This document shows, piece by piece, positions 53,510 through 62,854 of a stretch of DNA of 64,000 nt. The stretch comes from an uncultured Nioella sp. (lineage in GTDB: Bacteria > Pseudomonadota > Alphaproteobacteria > Rhodobacterales > Rhodobacteraceae), in the NCBI GenBank assembly GCA_947495575.1, contig CANLZL010000001.1:496001-560000 (forward strand), written 5' to 3'. Every line of letters starts with the position of its first letter. Position 1 is the first letter of the stretch. Under the pieces are notes generated by a model, which worked only from the letters and a program-made list of their open reading frames with translations, was not told the origin of the DNA and did no database searches. A program made the position numbers and the translations under genes.

Positions 53510-55110
53510 AACTCAAGTCCAATGTCATGACCGGCTCGGACGCGTTCAGCGCCAATCGCGCGGCGCATCTCGAGGCGCTGGAGGAAATCCGCGTTGCAGC
53601 AGAAGCGGCCCGAATGGGCGGAGGCGAACGCTCTCGCGAGCGCCATGAGGCGCGCGGCAAGATGCTGCCAAGGCGTCGTGTGGCCAATTTGCTGGATCCC
53701 GGTTCGCCATTTCTGGAGGTTGGCGCGACCGCTGGTCATGACATGTATGACAATGCCGCCCCCTGTGGTGGGGCCATCGCAGGCATTGGTCGGGTGCATG
53801 GGCAAGAGGTTATGGTGGTCTGCAACGATGCCACCGTAAAGGGCGGTACCTACTATCCGATCACCGTGAAAAAACACCTGCGCGCGCAGGAGATTGCCGA
53901 GGAAAACAATCTGCCATGTATCTATCTGGTGGATTCAGGCGGCGCGAACTTGCCCAATCAGGATGAAGTCTTTCCCGACCGCGACCACTTTGGCCGGATC
54001 TTCTACAATCAGGCCCGGATGAGCGCCAAGGGCATCCCGCAAATCGCGGTTGTCATGGGGTCCTGCACGGCAGGCGGTGCCTATGTGCCTGCGATGTCAG
54101 ACGTCACCATTATCGTGAAAGAGCAGGGAACGATCTTTCTGGCCGGCCCCCCGCTGGTCAAAGCCGCTACTGGCGAAGTTGTGACCGCAGAAGACCTTGG
54201 CGGCGGCGATGTGCATACCCGCTTATCCGGCGTAGCCGACTATCTGGCCGAGGATGACACGCACGCCCTGGCGCTTGCCCGGCGCGCGGTGAAATCCTTC
54301 AACCGGACCCGCCCCCAGACTGTCGATTGGCAAAGCCCTGAGGACCCGGTCTATGATCCCGAGGAAATCCTCGGTGTTGTCCCCGCCGATCTGCGCACCC
54401 CTTATGATATTCGCGAGGTGATTGCGCGCCTGGTTGATGGTTCCCGATTTGATGAGTTTAAGCCGCGCTTTGGCGAAACCTTGGTTACCGGCTTCGCCCA
54501 CTTAAAAGGCTGCCCCATTGGGATCGTTGCCAACAATGGTGTGCTGTTTTCGGAAGCTGCCCAAAAGGGAGCGCATTTCGTGGAGCTGTGCAGTCAGCGC
54601 AATATCCCGCTGGTGTTCCTGCAAAACATCACCGGCTTTATGGTGGGCCGAAAATATGAAAACGAGGGCATCGCCCGTCACGGAGCCAAGATGGTGACAG
54701 CGGTCGCCACGACCAATGTGCCGAAAATCACCATGCTTGTGGGCGGCTCCTTCGGCGCAGGAAACTATGGCATGTCGGGCCGCGCTTACCAACCGCGCTT
54801 CCTTTGGACCTGGCCCAATTCCCGTATCTCCGTCATGGGCGGCGCGCAGGCGGCAGGCGTTTTGGCCACGGTCAAACGCGACGGGATTGAGCGCAAGGGC
54901 GGCACTTGGTCGGCTGAGGAAGAGGCCGCTTTCAAACAACCCACCATCGACATGTTCGAACGCCAGTCCCACCCGCTCTATGCCTCGGCGCGGCTGTGGG
55001 ATGACGGCATCATCGACCCACGGAAATCGCGTGATGTGCTGCACCTGTCGCTGTCGGCAGCTTTGAACGCGCCAATAGAGGAGACACGTTTCGGCGTGTT
55101 CCGGATGTAA
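53506..55110 (+). CDS. mccB: 3-Methylcrotonyl-CoA carboxylase beta (carboxyltransferase) subunit
   Basis: The 534-residue protein transfers carboxyl from carboxybiotin to 3-methylcrotonyl-CoA. It shows the crotonase-fold carboxyltransferase pattern: [82 protein letters not shown] and [33 protein letters not shown]. The last stretch is the acyl-CoA site typical of MCC rather than propionyl-CoA carboxylase. It is separated from mccA by an ASCH-domain gene and overlaps the acyl-CoA synthetase upstream. Confidence 0.95.
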   Translation: MKLKSNVMTGSDAFSANRAAHLEALEEIRVAAEAARMGGGERSRERHEARGKMLPRRRVANLLDPGSPFLEVGATAGHDMYDNAAPCGGAIAGIGRVHGQEVMVVCNDATVKGGTYYPITVKKHLRAQEIAEENNLPCIYLVDSGGANLPNQDEVFPDRDHFGRIFYNQARMSAKGIPQIAVVMGSCTAGGAYVPAMSDVTIIVKEQGTIFLAGPPLVKAATGEVVTAEDLGGGDVHTRLSGVADYLAEDDTHALALARRAVKSFNRTRPQTVDWQSPEDPVYDPEEILGVVPADLRTPYDIREVIARLVDGSRFDEFKPRFGETLVTGFAHLKGCPIGIVANNGVLFSEAAQKGAHFVELCSQRNIPLVFLQNITGFMVGRKYENEGIARHGAKMVTAVATTNVPKITMLVGGSFGAGNYGMSGRAYQPRFLWTWPNSRISVMGGAQAAGVLATVKRDGIERKGGTWSAEEEAAFKQPTIDMFERQSHPLYASARLWDDGIIDPRKSRDVLHLSLSAALNAPIEETRFGVFRM

Positions 55111-55113
55111 CTC

Positions 55114-55533
55114 ATGTCTAAGCAGACCCTGCAAGAGATCATAGATGCCAATCCCGACGCCGAAACCTTTCGCTTTGGTGAAGACAAAGAGTTGAGCCAA
55201 CGCATCATCGCGCTTGTCCGTGCGGGCAAGAAAACCGCGACTTGTGAGGCGATGCGCGCCTTCACAGAGGAAGGTGATGCAATGCCTATGGTCGGGCGAC
55301 GGGATGTCGCTTTGAACTGGGACGGGACTCCCGCGGTCATGGTGGAAACCATGGAAGTGAAGATCCTGAAGTTCAACGAGATGGACGCGGCCCGCGTCGC
55401 GGATATGGGCGAATTCCGCGATCTCAACGACTGGCGTCGGATTTACAGCGCCTACTTCGCCGAGACCGGCGGATTTTCGGAAGACTTGGAGATCATGTGT
55501 GAACGGTTCCGCATGGTGGAGGATTACGCATAA
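55114..55533 (+). CDS. ASCH-domain protein between mccB and mccA
   Basis: The 139-residue protein is a single ASCH domain. LVRAGKKTATCEAMRAF holds the GKKTAT motif of the family, a binding-pocket element that contacts RNA or a nucleoside-like ligand in related proteins; a later segment is ILKFNEMDAARVADMGEFRDLNDWRRIYSAYF. Some ASCH proteins hydrolyse N4-acetylcytidine or bind RNA. Three bases separate it from mccB, and one base overlaps mccA, so it is expressed with both. Its role with the carboxylase is unknown. Confidence 0.85.
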   Translation: MSKQTLQEIIDANPDAETFRFGEDKELSQRIIALVRAGKKTATCEAMRAFTEEGDAMPMVGRRDVALNWDGTPAVMVETMEVKILKFNEMDAARVADMGEFRDLNDWRRIYSAYFAETGGFSEDLEIMCERFRMVEDYA

Positions 55534-57476
55534 TGTTTACCAAAATTCTCATGGCCAATCGCGGCGAAATTGCTTGCCGCGTCTTTGACACTGCCCGAAA
55601 AATGGGTGTGCGCACGGTAGCCGTATACTCTGACGCAGATGTTCATGCACGCCACGTCGCCATGGCAGATGAAGCCGTGCATATTGGTGCAGCAGCACCG
55701 GCAGAAAGCTATCTGAAAGGCGACCGGATCATCCAGGCAGCGCTAGACATGGGCGCAGAGGCGATCCATCCCGGCTATGGTTTCCTGTCGGAGAACCCGG
55801 AATTTGTTGACGCGGTCGAGGAGGCGGGCCTGACCTTTATCGGCCCCTCGGCCAGCGCCATTCGGAAGATGGGTCTGAAAGATGCAGCCAAAGCGCTGAT
55901 GGAAGAAGCCGGTGTGCCCGTGGTGCCCGGCTATCACGGCAAAAATCAGGATCCCATCTATTTGGCCGAACAAGCCGATGAGATCGGCTATCCCGTTCTG
56001 ATCAAAGCGGTTGCCGGCGGTGGCGGCAAAGGTATGCGCCGTGTCGATGACCCCAAAGATTTCGCTAACGCTCTGGCCTCAGCCCAAGGTGAGGCCAAAA
56101 CGGCTTTCGGCAACACCGATGTCCTGATTGAGAAATACATCCTGCAACCGCGTCATATCGAGGTGCAGGTCTTTGGTGATGGCACCCATGCAGTGCATCT
56201 TTTTGAACGTGATTGCTCGCTCCAGCGGCGCCACCAAAAGGTGATCGAAGAGGCCCCGGCGCCGGATATGCCAGAGGATGTTCGCGCCGCCATGGGGCAG
56301 GCGGGTGTCCGCGCGGCCGAAGCGATTGGCTACAAGGGTGCTGGTACCGTAGAATTCATCGTCGATGGCTCAAATGGCCTGCGCACCGATGGGTTCTGGT
56401 TCATGGAAATGAACACTCGCCTGCAAGTGGAACACCCGGTGACCGAGGCCATTACCGGAGTTGATTTGGTCGAATGGCAACTGCGCGTCGCCTCAGGTGA
56501 GAGGCTGCCAAAACAGCAGGACGAGTTGACGATTACTGGCCACAGCTTTGAGGCCCGGCTATATGCCGAGGATGTGCCGAAGGGGTTCCTTCCTGCCACA
56601 GGCACGCTCGCCCACCTGAAATTCCCCGATCACGCTCGCGCCGATACAGGCGTGCGCCCCGGCGACACGATCAGCCCGTGGTATGACCCGATGATCGCAA
56701 AGCTGATCGTGCATGGGCCTACCCGTGCCGTGGCCCTGAAGCAGATGGAGCAGGCCCTGGCGGGAACGGAAGTGGCGGGTTCTGTCACCAACCTCGCCTT
56801 TCTGCGCAAACTGACCCAGCACAGCGGCTTTGCGGCGGGCGATGTCGATACCGGTTTGATTGACCGTGATCTTGATACGCTGGCGGTTGACCCGGTTGCC
56901 TGCACTCGCACAAAAGCATTGGCGGCGCTTGGCGCGCTTGGCCTGCATGATGACGATGATGGGATGCAGGGCTTTTCGCTCTGGGAACCGCTGAAGCAGG
57001 CCGTTCAGATTGCGTATCGTGACGACGTTCTGGATGCGACTGTCGAAACCCTGGCACCGGGCCATTACCGGGTTGCGGTCTCAGATGCTGTTCACGAAAT
57101 TGCCCGCGCAGTCTCAGGGTGGCGCATCGACGGCCAGCCTTCGGGAGCCAATGTCGTGCGCCATGATGCTGGTCTGTCGGTCTTTTGGGGCAATGGATAT
57201 GCATTTGACCTGATCGATCCGCTGGACCGTGCGACTGATGCTGGTGGATCGGCGGGCGTCATCGAGGCCCCAATGCCGGGTCTGGTGAAGGCCGTCTTCG
57301 TCGCACCCGGTCAATCTGTGGCCGAAGGTGATCGGCTGGCGATTTTGGAAGCCATGAAAATGGAACATAGTCTTGTGGCCGCCCGCGATGGTGTCGTGGC
57401 CGAAGTGCTCGCCAAGGACGGCGATCAGGTTGAGGCGGGCGTGCCGCTAATCCTTTTGGAAGAGGAAGAGGAATGA
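55533..57476 (+). CDS. mccA: 3-Methylcrotonyl-CoA carboxylase alpha (biotin carboxylase and carrier) subunit
   Basis: The 647-residue protein has the biotin carboxylase ATP-grasp domain (MFTKILMANRGEIACRVFDTARKMG, KAVAGGGGKGMRRV, MEMNTRLQVEHPVTEAITGVDLVEWQLRVA), a linker and the C-terminal biotinyl domain with K609 in EAMKMEHS. It fixes bicarbonate on biotin with ATP and supplies mccB. Its order with mccB supports MCC rather than propionyl-CoA carboxylase, and length fits. The start overlaps the ASCH stop by one base; its end overlaps the GST start by four. Confidence 0.96.
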   Translation: MFTKILMANRGEIACRVFDTARKMGVRTVAVYSDADVHARHVAMADEAVHIGAAAPAESYLKGDRIIQAALDMGAEAIHPGYGFLSENPEFVDAVEEAGLTFIGPSASAIRKMGLKDAAKALMEEAGVPVVPGYHGKNQDPIYLAEQADEIGYPVLIKAVAGGGGKGMRRVDDPKDFANALASAQGEAKTAFGNTDVLIEKYILQPRHIEVQVFGDGTHAVHLFERDCSLQRRHQKVIEEAPAPDMPEDVRAAMGQAGVRAAEAIGYKGAGTVEFIVDGSNGLRTDGFWFMEMNTRLQVEHPVTEAITGVDLVEWQLRVASGERLPKQQDELTITGHSFEARLYAEDVPKGFLPATGTLAHLKFPDHARADTGVRPGDTISPWYDPMIAKLIVHGPTRAVALKQMEQALAGTEVAGSVTNLAFLRKLTQHSGFAAGDVDTGLIDRDLDTLAVDPVACTRTKALAALGALGLHDDDDGMQGFSLWEPLKQAVQIAYRDDVLDATVETLAPGHYRVAVSDAVHEIARAVSGWRIDGQPSGANVVRHDAGLSVFWGNGYAFDLIDPLDRATDAGGSAGVIEAPMPGLVKAVFVAPGQSVAEGDRLAILEAMKMEHSLVAARDGVVAEVLAKDGDQVEAGVPLILLEEEEE

Positions 57477-58132
57477 TCCGCCTCCACCATTCGCCACAAA
57501 CCCGGTCCATGCGGACGCTTTGGTTGCTGCATGAACTGGGTGTGCCATTTGAAGTGCAGGAATGGCCCTTTGACAAGACTTTGCGTAGCGATGCGTTCTT
57601 GGCTTTGAACCCTGTGGGCCGCGTGCCTGCGCTGGAGATTCAAGGAAAACATCTTTGGGAGACGGGCGCGATCACGGAATATCTGTGTGATCTTTTCCCG
57701 TCTTCCAAGTTGGGATGCCTGCCCGGAGATCCCGAGCGGGCAGAATGGCTGATCTGGATTCACTTTTCGGAAACCATAAGCCAGCATTCTGCCGCCCTGA
57801 CGCAGCAACATGTGGCATTGTACAAGGATGAGATGCGCAGCCCGATCGTGATGAAACTGGAAGCCAAGCGGCTGGAAAAATGCTTTGCAGCCGTGGACGC
57901 GCGTCTTGACGGACGGGATTACCTTTTGGATCGCGGCTTTTCTGCTGCTGATATCTCGGTCGGGCAAGCCATTTACATGGCGTGTCACTTTGCACAAATC
58001 GAAGAGTTTCAGCACCTGACCGACTGGTATGCGCGCATCACCTCGCGCCCGGCCTTTGTCGCCTCCCTACCGAAAGAGGGCGACAGCCGTCTTTACGCGA
58101 AAGACTTTTACCCCGCATGGAAGGCCGCATAA
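57473..58132 (+). CDS. Glutathione S-transferase family protein
   Basis: The 219-residue protein has an N-terminal thioredoxin fold (MIRLHHSPQTRSMRTLWLLHELGVPFEVQEWP) with the ALNPVGRVPALEIQG and ETGAITEYLCDLFP glutathione-binding segments, and a helical C-terminal domain with YLLDRGFSAADISVGQAIYMA. Serine 12 or S7 in the first loop is a candidate catalytic residue. Substrate is unknown; it could detoxify reactive enoyl-CoA by-products of leucine breakdown (inference). It overlaps mccA by four bases and HMG-CoA lyase by one, so it is a co-translated member of the operon. Confidence 0.87.
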   Translation: MIRLHHSPQTRSMRTLWLLHELGVPFEVQEWPFDKTLRSDAFLALNPVGRVPALEIQGKHLWETGAITEYLCDLFPSSKLGCLPGDPERAEWLIWIHFSETISQHSAALTQQHVALYKDEMRSPIVMKLEAKRLEKCFAAVDARLDGRDYLLDRGFSAADISVGQAIYMACHFAQIEEFQHLTDWYARITSRPAFVASLPKEGDSRLYAKDFYPAWKAA

Positions 58133-58986
58133 TGGCAGAACAGGTTGAAATATTTGAAGTTGGACCGCGTGACGGACTTCAAAACGAAAAGCGCCTGATC
58201 CCAACGGACGAAAAAATTGCGCTGATTGATCTGCTGAGCACAGCGGGATTTCATCGCATCGAAGTCGCAAGTTTTGTTAGCCCGAAATGGGTGCCGCAAA
58301 TGGCTGATAGCGCTGATGTACTGGCAGGTATCACGCGGCAAAGCGGGATCAACTACGCCGCGCTAACCCCAAATATGAAAGGGTATGAAGGCGCGAAAGC
58401 CGCCAACGCGGATGAAATCGCGATTTTCGCCTCTGCCTCTGAAGGATTTTCCAAGGCGAACCTCAACGCCACAATAGAAGAAAGCATCGCCCGTTTCGTG
58501 CCCATCGCAGAGGCCGCCGCCCGCGATCAAATCCCGATGCGGGGCTATGTCTCTTGCGTCACTGATTGTCCATTTGACGGGCCGACCCCGCCGTCCGAAG
58601 TGGCCCGGGTCGTGGCCACGCTCCGCAATATGGGGTGCTACGAAATCTCGCTTGGCGACACCATTGGTCAAGGCACGCCAGATACCGTGAATGCGATGCT
58701 GCGTGCCGTGCTGGAAGAGATCGCGCCCGAGGAATTGGCCGGGCACTTTCACAACACCAACGGGCGGGCGCTGGACAATATCGAAGTGGCACTGGACCAT
58801 GGGCTTCGCGTTTTTGATGCCGCTGTTGGCGGTTTGGGCGGCTGTCCCTATGCGCCGGGGGCCGAGGGAAATGTCGCGACCGAAGCGGTTGCAGAACGGG
58901 TTGCCGCGCTTGGATATGAGACCGGGCTGGATTTGAACCTGATCGCCAAGGCCGCCTTGATTGCGCAAGCGATGCGGGCCGGGTAG
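58132..58986 (+). CDS. hmgL: Hydroxymethylglutaryl-CoA lyase
   Basis: The 284-residue TIM-barrel enzyme splits HMG-CoA into acetoacetate and acetyl-CoA, the last step of leucine degradation. FEVGPRDGLQNE opens the protein, with the metal-binding aspartate D14. Metal ligands H205 and H207 lie in GHFHNTNGRALDN, and the catalytic cysteine C238 is in GGLGGCPYAPGAEGNVATE. The ATG at 58132 overlaps the GST stop by one base. It has no signal or fusion. Confidence 0.95.
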   Translation: MAEQVEIFEVGPRDGLQNEKRLIPTDEKIALIDLLSTAGFHRIEVASFVSPKWVPQMADSADVLAGITRQSGINYAALTPNMKGYEGAKAANADEIAIFASASEGFSKANLNATIEESIARFVPIAEAAARDQIPMRGYVSCVTDCPFDGPTPPSEVARVVATLRNMGCYEISLGDTIGQGTPDTVNAMLRAVLEEIAPEELAGHFHNTNGRALDNIEVALDHGLRVFDAAVGGLGGCPYAPGAEGNVATEAVAERVAALGYETGLDLNLIAKAALIAQAMRAG

Positions 58987-59005
58987 CGGCCTCCCACACA
59001 GGCCC

Positions 59006-59023
59006 TGACACGGATTTGTGTCA
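59006..59023. repeat. Inverted repeat between HMG-CoA lyase and hydratase genes
   Basis: TGACAC and GTGTCA are perfect six-base arms around a six-base loop, followed by AATTTTAT. It could be a weak terminator or a protein-binding site in the 78-base gap. Confidence 0.4.
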
Positions 59024-59064
59024 AATTTTATGAAAACTGTCGGATCGACATGAAGGACATCTGA

Positions 59065-59847
59065 ATGTTTGAAACCATTGATATCTCAACCGATGATCGC
59101 GGTGTTGCCACACTGACCCTTGCGCGGGAAGATAAACACAATGCCCTCTCGGCTGTCATGATCGCTGAATTGACAAAAGCGGCCGAAGTACTTGGCAACG
59201 ATCCGGCCATTCGCGCTGTTATCCTGACCGGTGCCGGAAAAAGTTTTTGTGCCGGTGGGGATCTGGGTTGGATGCAGGAACAGATGCGCGCTGATGCAGT
59301 CACGCGCGCCTCCGAAGCGCGCAAACTGGCTGAGATGTTGGGTGCTTTGGACCGGATGCCAAAACCGCTGATCGGTAAAGTTCAGGGGCAGGCCTTTGGC
59401 GGCGGCATTGGCATGATGTCAATCTGTGACGTGGCGATTGGCGCCGATCATGCCAAGTTTGGCCTGACCGAAACCCGCCTTGGCCTGATTCCGGCGACCA
59501 TTGGCCCCTACGTGGTGGCCCGAATGGGCGCGGCGCGGGCGCGGCGCGTGTTCATGTCAGCGCGAATTTTTGGTGCGTCCGAGGCGGTTGATCTTGGGCT
59601 TCTGGCTCGCGCTGTTCCTTCAGGGGATCTCGATACTGCCATCGAACGGGAAGTGGCCCCTTATCTAAACGTGGCTCCCGGTGCAGTGGCCGAGGCCAAG
59701 GCGCTGGTCGCAGCCCTTGAGCCGCGCGTCGATCCTGCCATGATTGACTTGACCATCAACGCGCTTGTCTCCAGATGGGAAAGCGAAGAGGCAAAGGACG
59801 GCATCGCCGCCTTTTTTGAGAAACGAAAGCCAGCCTGGCAAAGCTAA
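59065..59847 (+). CDS. liuC: Enoyl-CoA hydratase family, probable methylglutaconyl-CoA hydratase
   Basis: The 260-residue crotonase-fold enzyme hydrates 3-methylglutaconyl-CoA to HMG-CoA, the step between MCC and HMG-CoA lyase. VATLTLAREDKHNALS is the N-terminal start, GKSFCAGGDLGWMQEQ and GKVQGQAFGGGIGMMSICDVAI hold the oxyanion-hole backbone groups, and KFGLTETRLGLIPATIGPYVVARMG matches the branch. AAGGACAT lies upstream as a ribosome site. Position and pathway completeness support the specific name; general enoyl-CoA hydratase is the alternative. Confidence 0.9.
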   Translation: MFETIDISTDDRGVATLTLAREDKHNALSAVMIAELTKAAEVLGNDPAIRAVILTGAGKSFCAGGDLGWMQEQMRADAVTRASEARKLAEMLGALDRMPKPLIGKVQGQAFGGGIGMMSICDVAIGADHAKFGLTETRLGLIPATIGPYVVARMGAARARRVFMSARIFGASEAVDLGLLARAVPSGDLDTAIEREVAPYLNVAPGAVAEAKALVAALEPRVDPAMIDLTINALVSRWESEEAKDGIAAFFEKRKPAWQS

Positions 59848-59859
59848 AGGACAATCCGT

Positions 59860-60228
59860 ATGGAAAGCGTCGCCTGGATTTATGCAACTTGCGCAGGCGT
59901 TGTGGCGCTTTTTCAATTGGCATTGGCCTATGGTGCACCCTGGGGACAATGGACCCTTGGCGGGCAGTATCCCGGCAAATTGCCGTTGGCAGTTCGATTT
60001 GGCGCAATGATCCAATCGGCACTCGTTTTGGCCATGGCCGCCTCTGTGCTTCACAGGGCAGGGGTGATTGAGAGTTGGCCAGGTTGGACTTTTTGGCCCG
60101 CGATGGCCCTGACTGCCCTGACACTGATCGGAAATCTCATCACGCCGTCGCCCCGTGAGCGGCGCCTTTGGGCACCTGTGACGGCGGCCATGTTGGTCTC
60201 GGGCCTTGGTGTGGCATTTTGGGGTTGA
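59860..60228 (+). CDS. Small four-helix membrane protein, unknown
   Basis: The 122-residue protein has about four hydrophobic segments, including VAWIYATCAGVVALFQLALAYG near the start, AVRFGAMIQSALVLAMAASVL (about 45-64), TFWPAMALTALTLIGNLI (about 77-95) and a C-terminal APVTAAMLVSGLGVAFWG. I do not recognise a named family. It begins 12 bases after the hydratase stop, with AAAGGACAAT upstream, so it is probably the last gene of the leucine operon, before the nuo promoter. Confidence 0.7.
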   Translation: MESVAWIYATCAGVVALFQLALAYGAPWGQWTLGGQYPGKLPLAVRFGAMIQSALVLAMAASVLHRAGVIESWPGWTFWPAMALTALTLIGNLITPSPRERRLWAPVTAAMLVSGLGVAFWG

Positions 60229-60337
60229 GCCTGGTGCAACCGTCTGAATAACAGCTCTAATGGCCTTCTATGAGCAAGAGCGACGATGCGTCCCTGCGAA
60301 AAGATGAATTTGAGGCCCTCCAAGGGGCCGGCCTCGG

Positions 60338-60366
60338 TTGACCCTCGCCACGGCCCGGCCTAAACA
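60338..60366 (+). promoter_or_regulatory. Candidate sigma-70 promoter of the nuo operon
   Basis: TTGACC and TAAACA are separated by 17 bases, both close to consensus. Transcription would start about 85 bases before the nuoA start codon. Confidence 0.6.
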
Positions 60367-60456
60367 GCGAGGTGACTCTCCCGACCGGGCCATTTGCCCG
60401 CCGGGACAAGACCCGCGCCGGATATCCGGTGCCAGCCGAGCCGAAGGAGCCAGCCC

Positions 60457-60822
60457 TTGGAAGACCTGCTCAGGGAATATGCGCCCGTCCTGATCTTTCT
60501 CGCCCTTGCCGTAGGGATCGGGATTATCCTCATCCTTGCTGCTGTCGTCATCGCCGTCCGCAACCCGGACCCCGAAAAGGTTTCCGCCTATGAATGCGGA
60601 TTTAACGCTTTTGACGATGCGCGGATGAAATTCGACGTGCGTTTCTACCTCGTGTCGATCCTCTTCATCATTTTCGACCTTGAGATCGCGTTTTTGTTCC
60701 CTTGGGGCGTCGCCTTCCCGACTATGTCGGATGTTGGTTTTTGGTCGATGATGATTTTCCTGGCCGTTCTGACCATCGGCTTTGCTTATGAATGGAAGAA
60801 AGGGGCACTCGAATGGGAGTGA
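60457..60822 (+). CDS. nuoA: NADH-quinone oxidoreductase subunit A
   Basis: The 121-residue membrane subunit of complex I has three hydrophobic segments. [27 protein letters not shown] opens it, followed by the conserved ECGF loop ([45 protein letters not shown]). The start is a TTG with AAGGAG eight bases upstream, matching the family's MEDLLREY beginning; an ATG at 60394 would add 21 unlike residues. It overlaps nuoB by ten bases. Confidence 0.95.
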   Translation: MEDLLREYAPVLIFLALAVGIGIILILAAVVIAVRNPDPEKVSAYECGFNAFDDARMKFDVRFYLVSILFIIFDLEIAFLFPWGVAFPTMSDVGFWSMMIFLAVLTIGFAYEWKKGALEWE

Positions 60823-61346
60823 TGACCGGAGCCAACACTGCTGGCGTCGACAAAGAGGTCGCGACCCAAGCCCTGAATGCCGAGCTGCAGGATAAAGGCT
60901 TTCTGCTGACCACGGCCGATGACCTGATCAACTGGGCTCGCACCGGATCACTGCACTGGATGACCTTTGGTTTGGCCTGCTGCGCGGTTGAGATGATGCA
61001 CACCTCGATGCCGCGCTATGATGCAGAGCGCTTTGGCATCGCGCCGCGCGCGTCCCCACGCCAATCTGACGTGATGATCGTAGCAGGTACCCTGACCAAC
61101 AAAATGGCGCCTGCACTGCGCAAAGTGTATGACCAGATGCCCGAGCCGCGTTATGTGATCTCGATGGGCTCCTGCGCCAATGGCGGTGGTTATTACCATT
61201 ACAGCTATTCCGTTGTGCGCGGCTGCGACCGGATCGTACCGGTGGACCTCTATGTGCCCGGCTGCCCGCCGACAGCAGAGGCGCTGCTTTATGGCCTGCT
61301 GCAACTTCAACGCAAAATCCGCCGCACCGGCACGATCACCCGCTAA
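60813..61346 (+). CDS. nuoB: NADH-quinone oxidoreductase subunit B
   Basis: The 177-residue hydrophilic subunit carries the N2 iron-sulfur cluster next to the quinone site. The ligands are C56 and C57 in [12 protein letters not shown]121 in [22 protein letters not shown] and C151 in [23 protein letters not shown] is seven bases before this ATG. An ATG at 60822, overlapping the nuoA stop by one base, is an alternative that would make a 174-residue protein. Confidence 0.96.
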   Translation: MGVMTGANTAGVDKEVATQALNAELQDKGFLLTTADDLINWARTGSLHWMTFGLACCAVEMMHTSMPRYDAERFGIAPRASPRQSDVMIVAGTLTNKMAPALRKVYDQMPEPRYVISMGSCANGGGYYHYSYSVVRGCDRIVPVDLYVPGCPPTAEALLYGLLQLQRKIRRTGTITR

Positions 61347-61364
61347 GCGGCAGGAGAGACCGAC

Positions 61365-61976
61365 ATGACCGAAGCCCTCCGCGACCTGGCTGAAACCATC
61401 ACCGAGAAACAGGGTGATGCTGTTATCAGCACCGACATCGCAAATGATGAGCTGACCGTGACCATCACGCTGGCCTCTGTGCCCGGCTTCATGGAATTTC
61501 TGAAAACAGACCGGGATTGCAAATTCTCGACCCTCGTCGACATCACGGCGGTGGATTACCCCAGCCGCGACAAGCGCTTTGACGTCGTGTGGCATTTCCT
61601 CAGCATGTATCAGAACCATCGCATCCGTGTGAAAACACTGATCCGCGAAGATGATATGGTGCCCTCGATTGTGCCCGTGCACCCGTCGGCAAATTGGTTC
61701 GAGCGTGAAGTGTTCGACATGTATGGGATCATGTTCTCGGGCCATCCTGATCTGCGTCGAATTCTCACCGATTACGGGTTTCGCGGCTACCCGCTGCGCA
61801 AGGATTTCCCGACCACAGGCTACACAGAACTGCGCTACGACGACGCCCTGAAGCGCGTGGTCTATGAGCCGGTGAACCTGACACAGGAATACCGCCAGTT
61901 CGATTTCATGAGCCCTTGGGAAGGCGCTGAATACATCCTGCCGGGTGACGAAAAACCCGAAGCCGCGAAAGGCTGA
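61365..61976 (+). CDS. nuoC: NADH-quinone oxidoreductase subunit C
   Basis: The 203-residue subunit forms the 30-kDa part of the hydrophilic arm. [38 protein letters not shown] and [53 protein letters not shown] are the conserved signatures. It is separated from nuoD by an 870-base sulfotransferase gene, which is unusual, since nuoC and nuoD are normally adjacent or fused. Confidence 0.96.
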   Translation: MTEALRDLAETITEKQGDAVISTDIANDELTVTITLASVPGFMEFLKTDRDCKFSTLVDITAVDYPSRDKRFDVVWHFLSMYQNHRIRVKTLIREDDMVPSIVPVHPSANWFEREVFDMYGIMFSGHPDLRRILTDYGFRGYPLRKDFPTTGYTELRYDDALKRVVYEPVNLTQEYRQFDFMSPWEGAEYILPGDEKPEAAKG

Positions 61977-61984
61977 GGATATTC

Positions 61985-62854
61985 ATGACCGGACCTGTGG
62001 TTCTTTTCGGATTGGGCGCGGCAAAGGCAGGCACAACCTGGCTTTACCGTTACCTCGCCTCGCATCCAGAGGCGAGGCTACCTGCCGTCAAGGAACTGCA
62101 TTATTTCGACACCTGCGAAACCGGAAAGTTTGACCGCCAAGTTCAACGCATGAAGCAAGAACGTGCTCGGCGTAAAAACCGCCTTCCGGTTCGCGAAGAG
62201 GGGTTGCGCAAACGCCTTTGGCGCGAAATCCGTAGCTATACTGAATGGCTCGATGTGATTGCCGATGGGCAGAATGATTCAGCATATTATGACTTTCTGG
62301 CGGAAACGGCAGGCGACGCAAAGCTGACCGCGGATATTACGCCCGCTTATTCGACATTGTCCGCAGACAGCCTGACCCGGATGCAGGAAATGACGCCCAG
62401 TGCGAAGTTTATCTTTCTGATGCGCGACCCGCTGGACCGGCTGTGGTCCAATATCCGTATGTCTGCGGCGCGGCAAACGGGTGAGCTGGCCGGCAGAGCT
62501 TCTGAAATCCTTGAACGCGTCGTGTCCGATCAGGACGCGACTGTGACCGCACGGTCTGATTACGCGGGTACCTTGGCCCGGATAAACGCCGCGCTGGATC
62601 CCAAGTGTGTGTTTCTGGGCTTTTATGAAACTCTGTTTCAATCTGATACCCTCGACAGGCTATGTGCTTTTTTGGGCCTTGCGCCTCATCCGGCCCGGGC
62701 TGAGGCCCGTGTGCTGGAAGGCGAGAAACTTGAGATGACAGAGGGGCAACGCGCCCGCGCTTTGGCGTGGCTGGCCCCTCAATATGATGCGGTGGCGCGG
62801 GCAATGGGCCCATTGCCAAGCCGCTGGACGGATAACATGGAGGCGCTGGCATGA
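61985..62854 (+). CDS. PAPS-dependent sulfotransferase inserted between nuoC and nuoD
   Basis: The 289-residue protein matches the sulfotransferase fold. The 5'-phosphosulfate loop is [16 protein letters not shown] (K14, T17, T18), the KELHYFD segment (about 36-42) resembles the active-site region of heparan-type enzymes, and the 3'-phosphate loop is [18 protein letters not shown] (R147, S155). It would transfer sulfate from PAPS to a hydroxyl or amine on an unknown acceptor. It starts eight bases after nuoC and overlaps the nuoD start by four, so it is expressed as part of the nuo operon. It has no evident relation to complex I. Confidence 0.88.
   Translation: MTGPVVLFGLGAAKAGTTWLYRYLASHPEARLPAVKELHYFDTCETGKFDRQVQRMKQERARRKNRLPVREEGLRKRLWREIRSYTEWLDVIADGQNDSAYYDFLAETAGDAKLTADITPAYSTLSADSLTRMQEMTPSAKFIFLMRDPLDRLWSNIRMSAARQTGELAGRASEILERVVSDQDATVTARSDYAGTLARINAALDPKCVFLGFYETLFQSDTLDRLCAFLGLAPHPARAEARVLEGEKLEMTEGQRARALAWLAPQYDAVARAMGPLPSRWTDNMEALA

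Noticed and set aside
60229-60337. Additional small gene before nuoA
   Set aside because: Only short frames are present in this gap, none with a ribosome site or similarity; the gap holds the nuo promoter instead.
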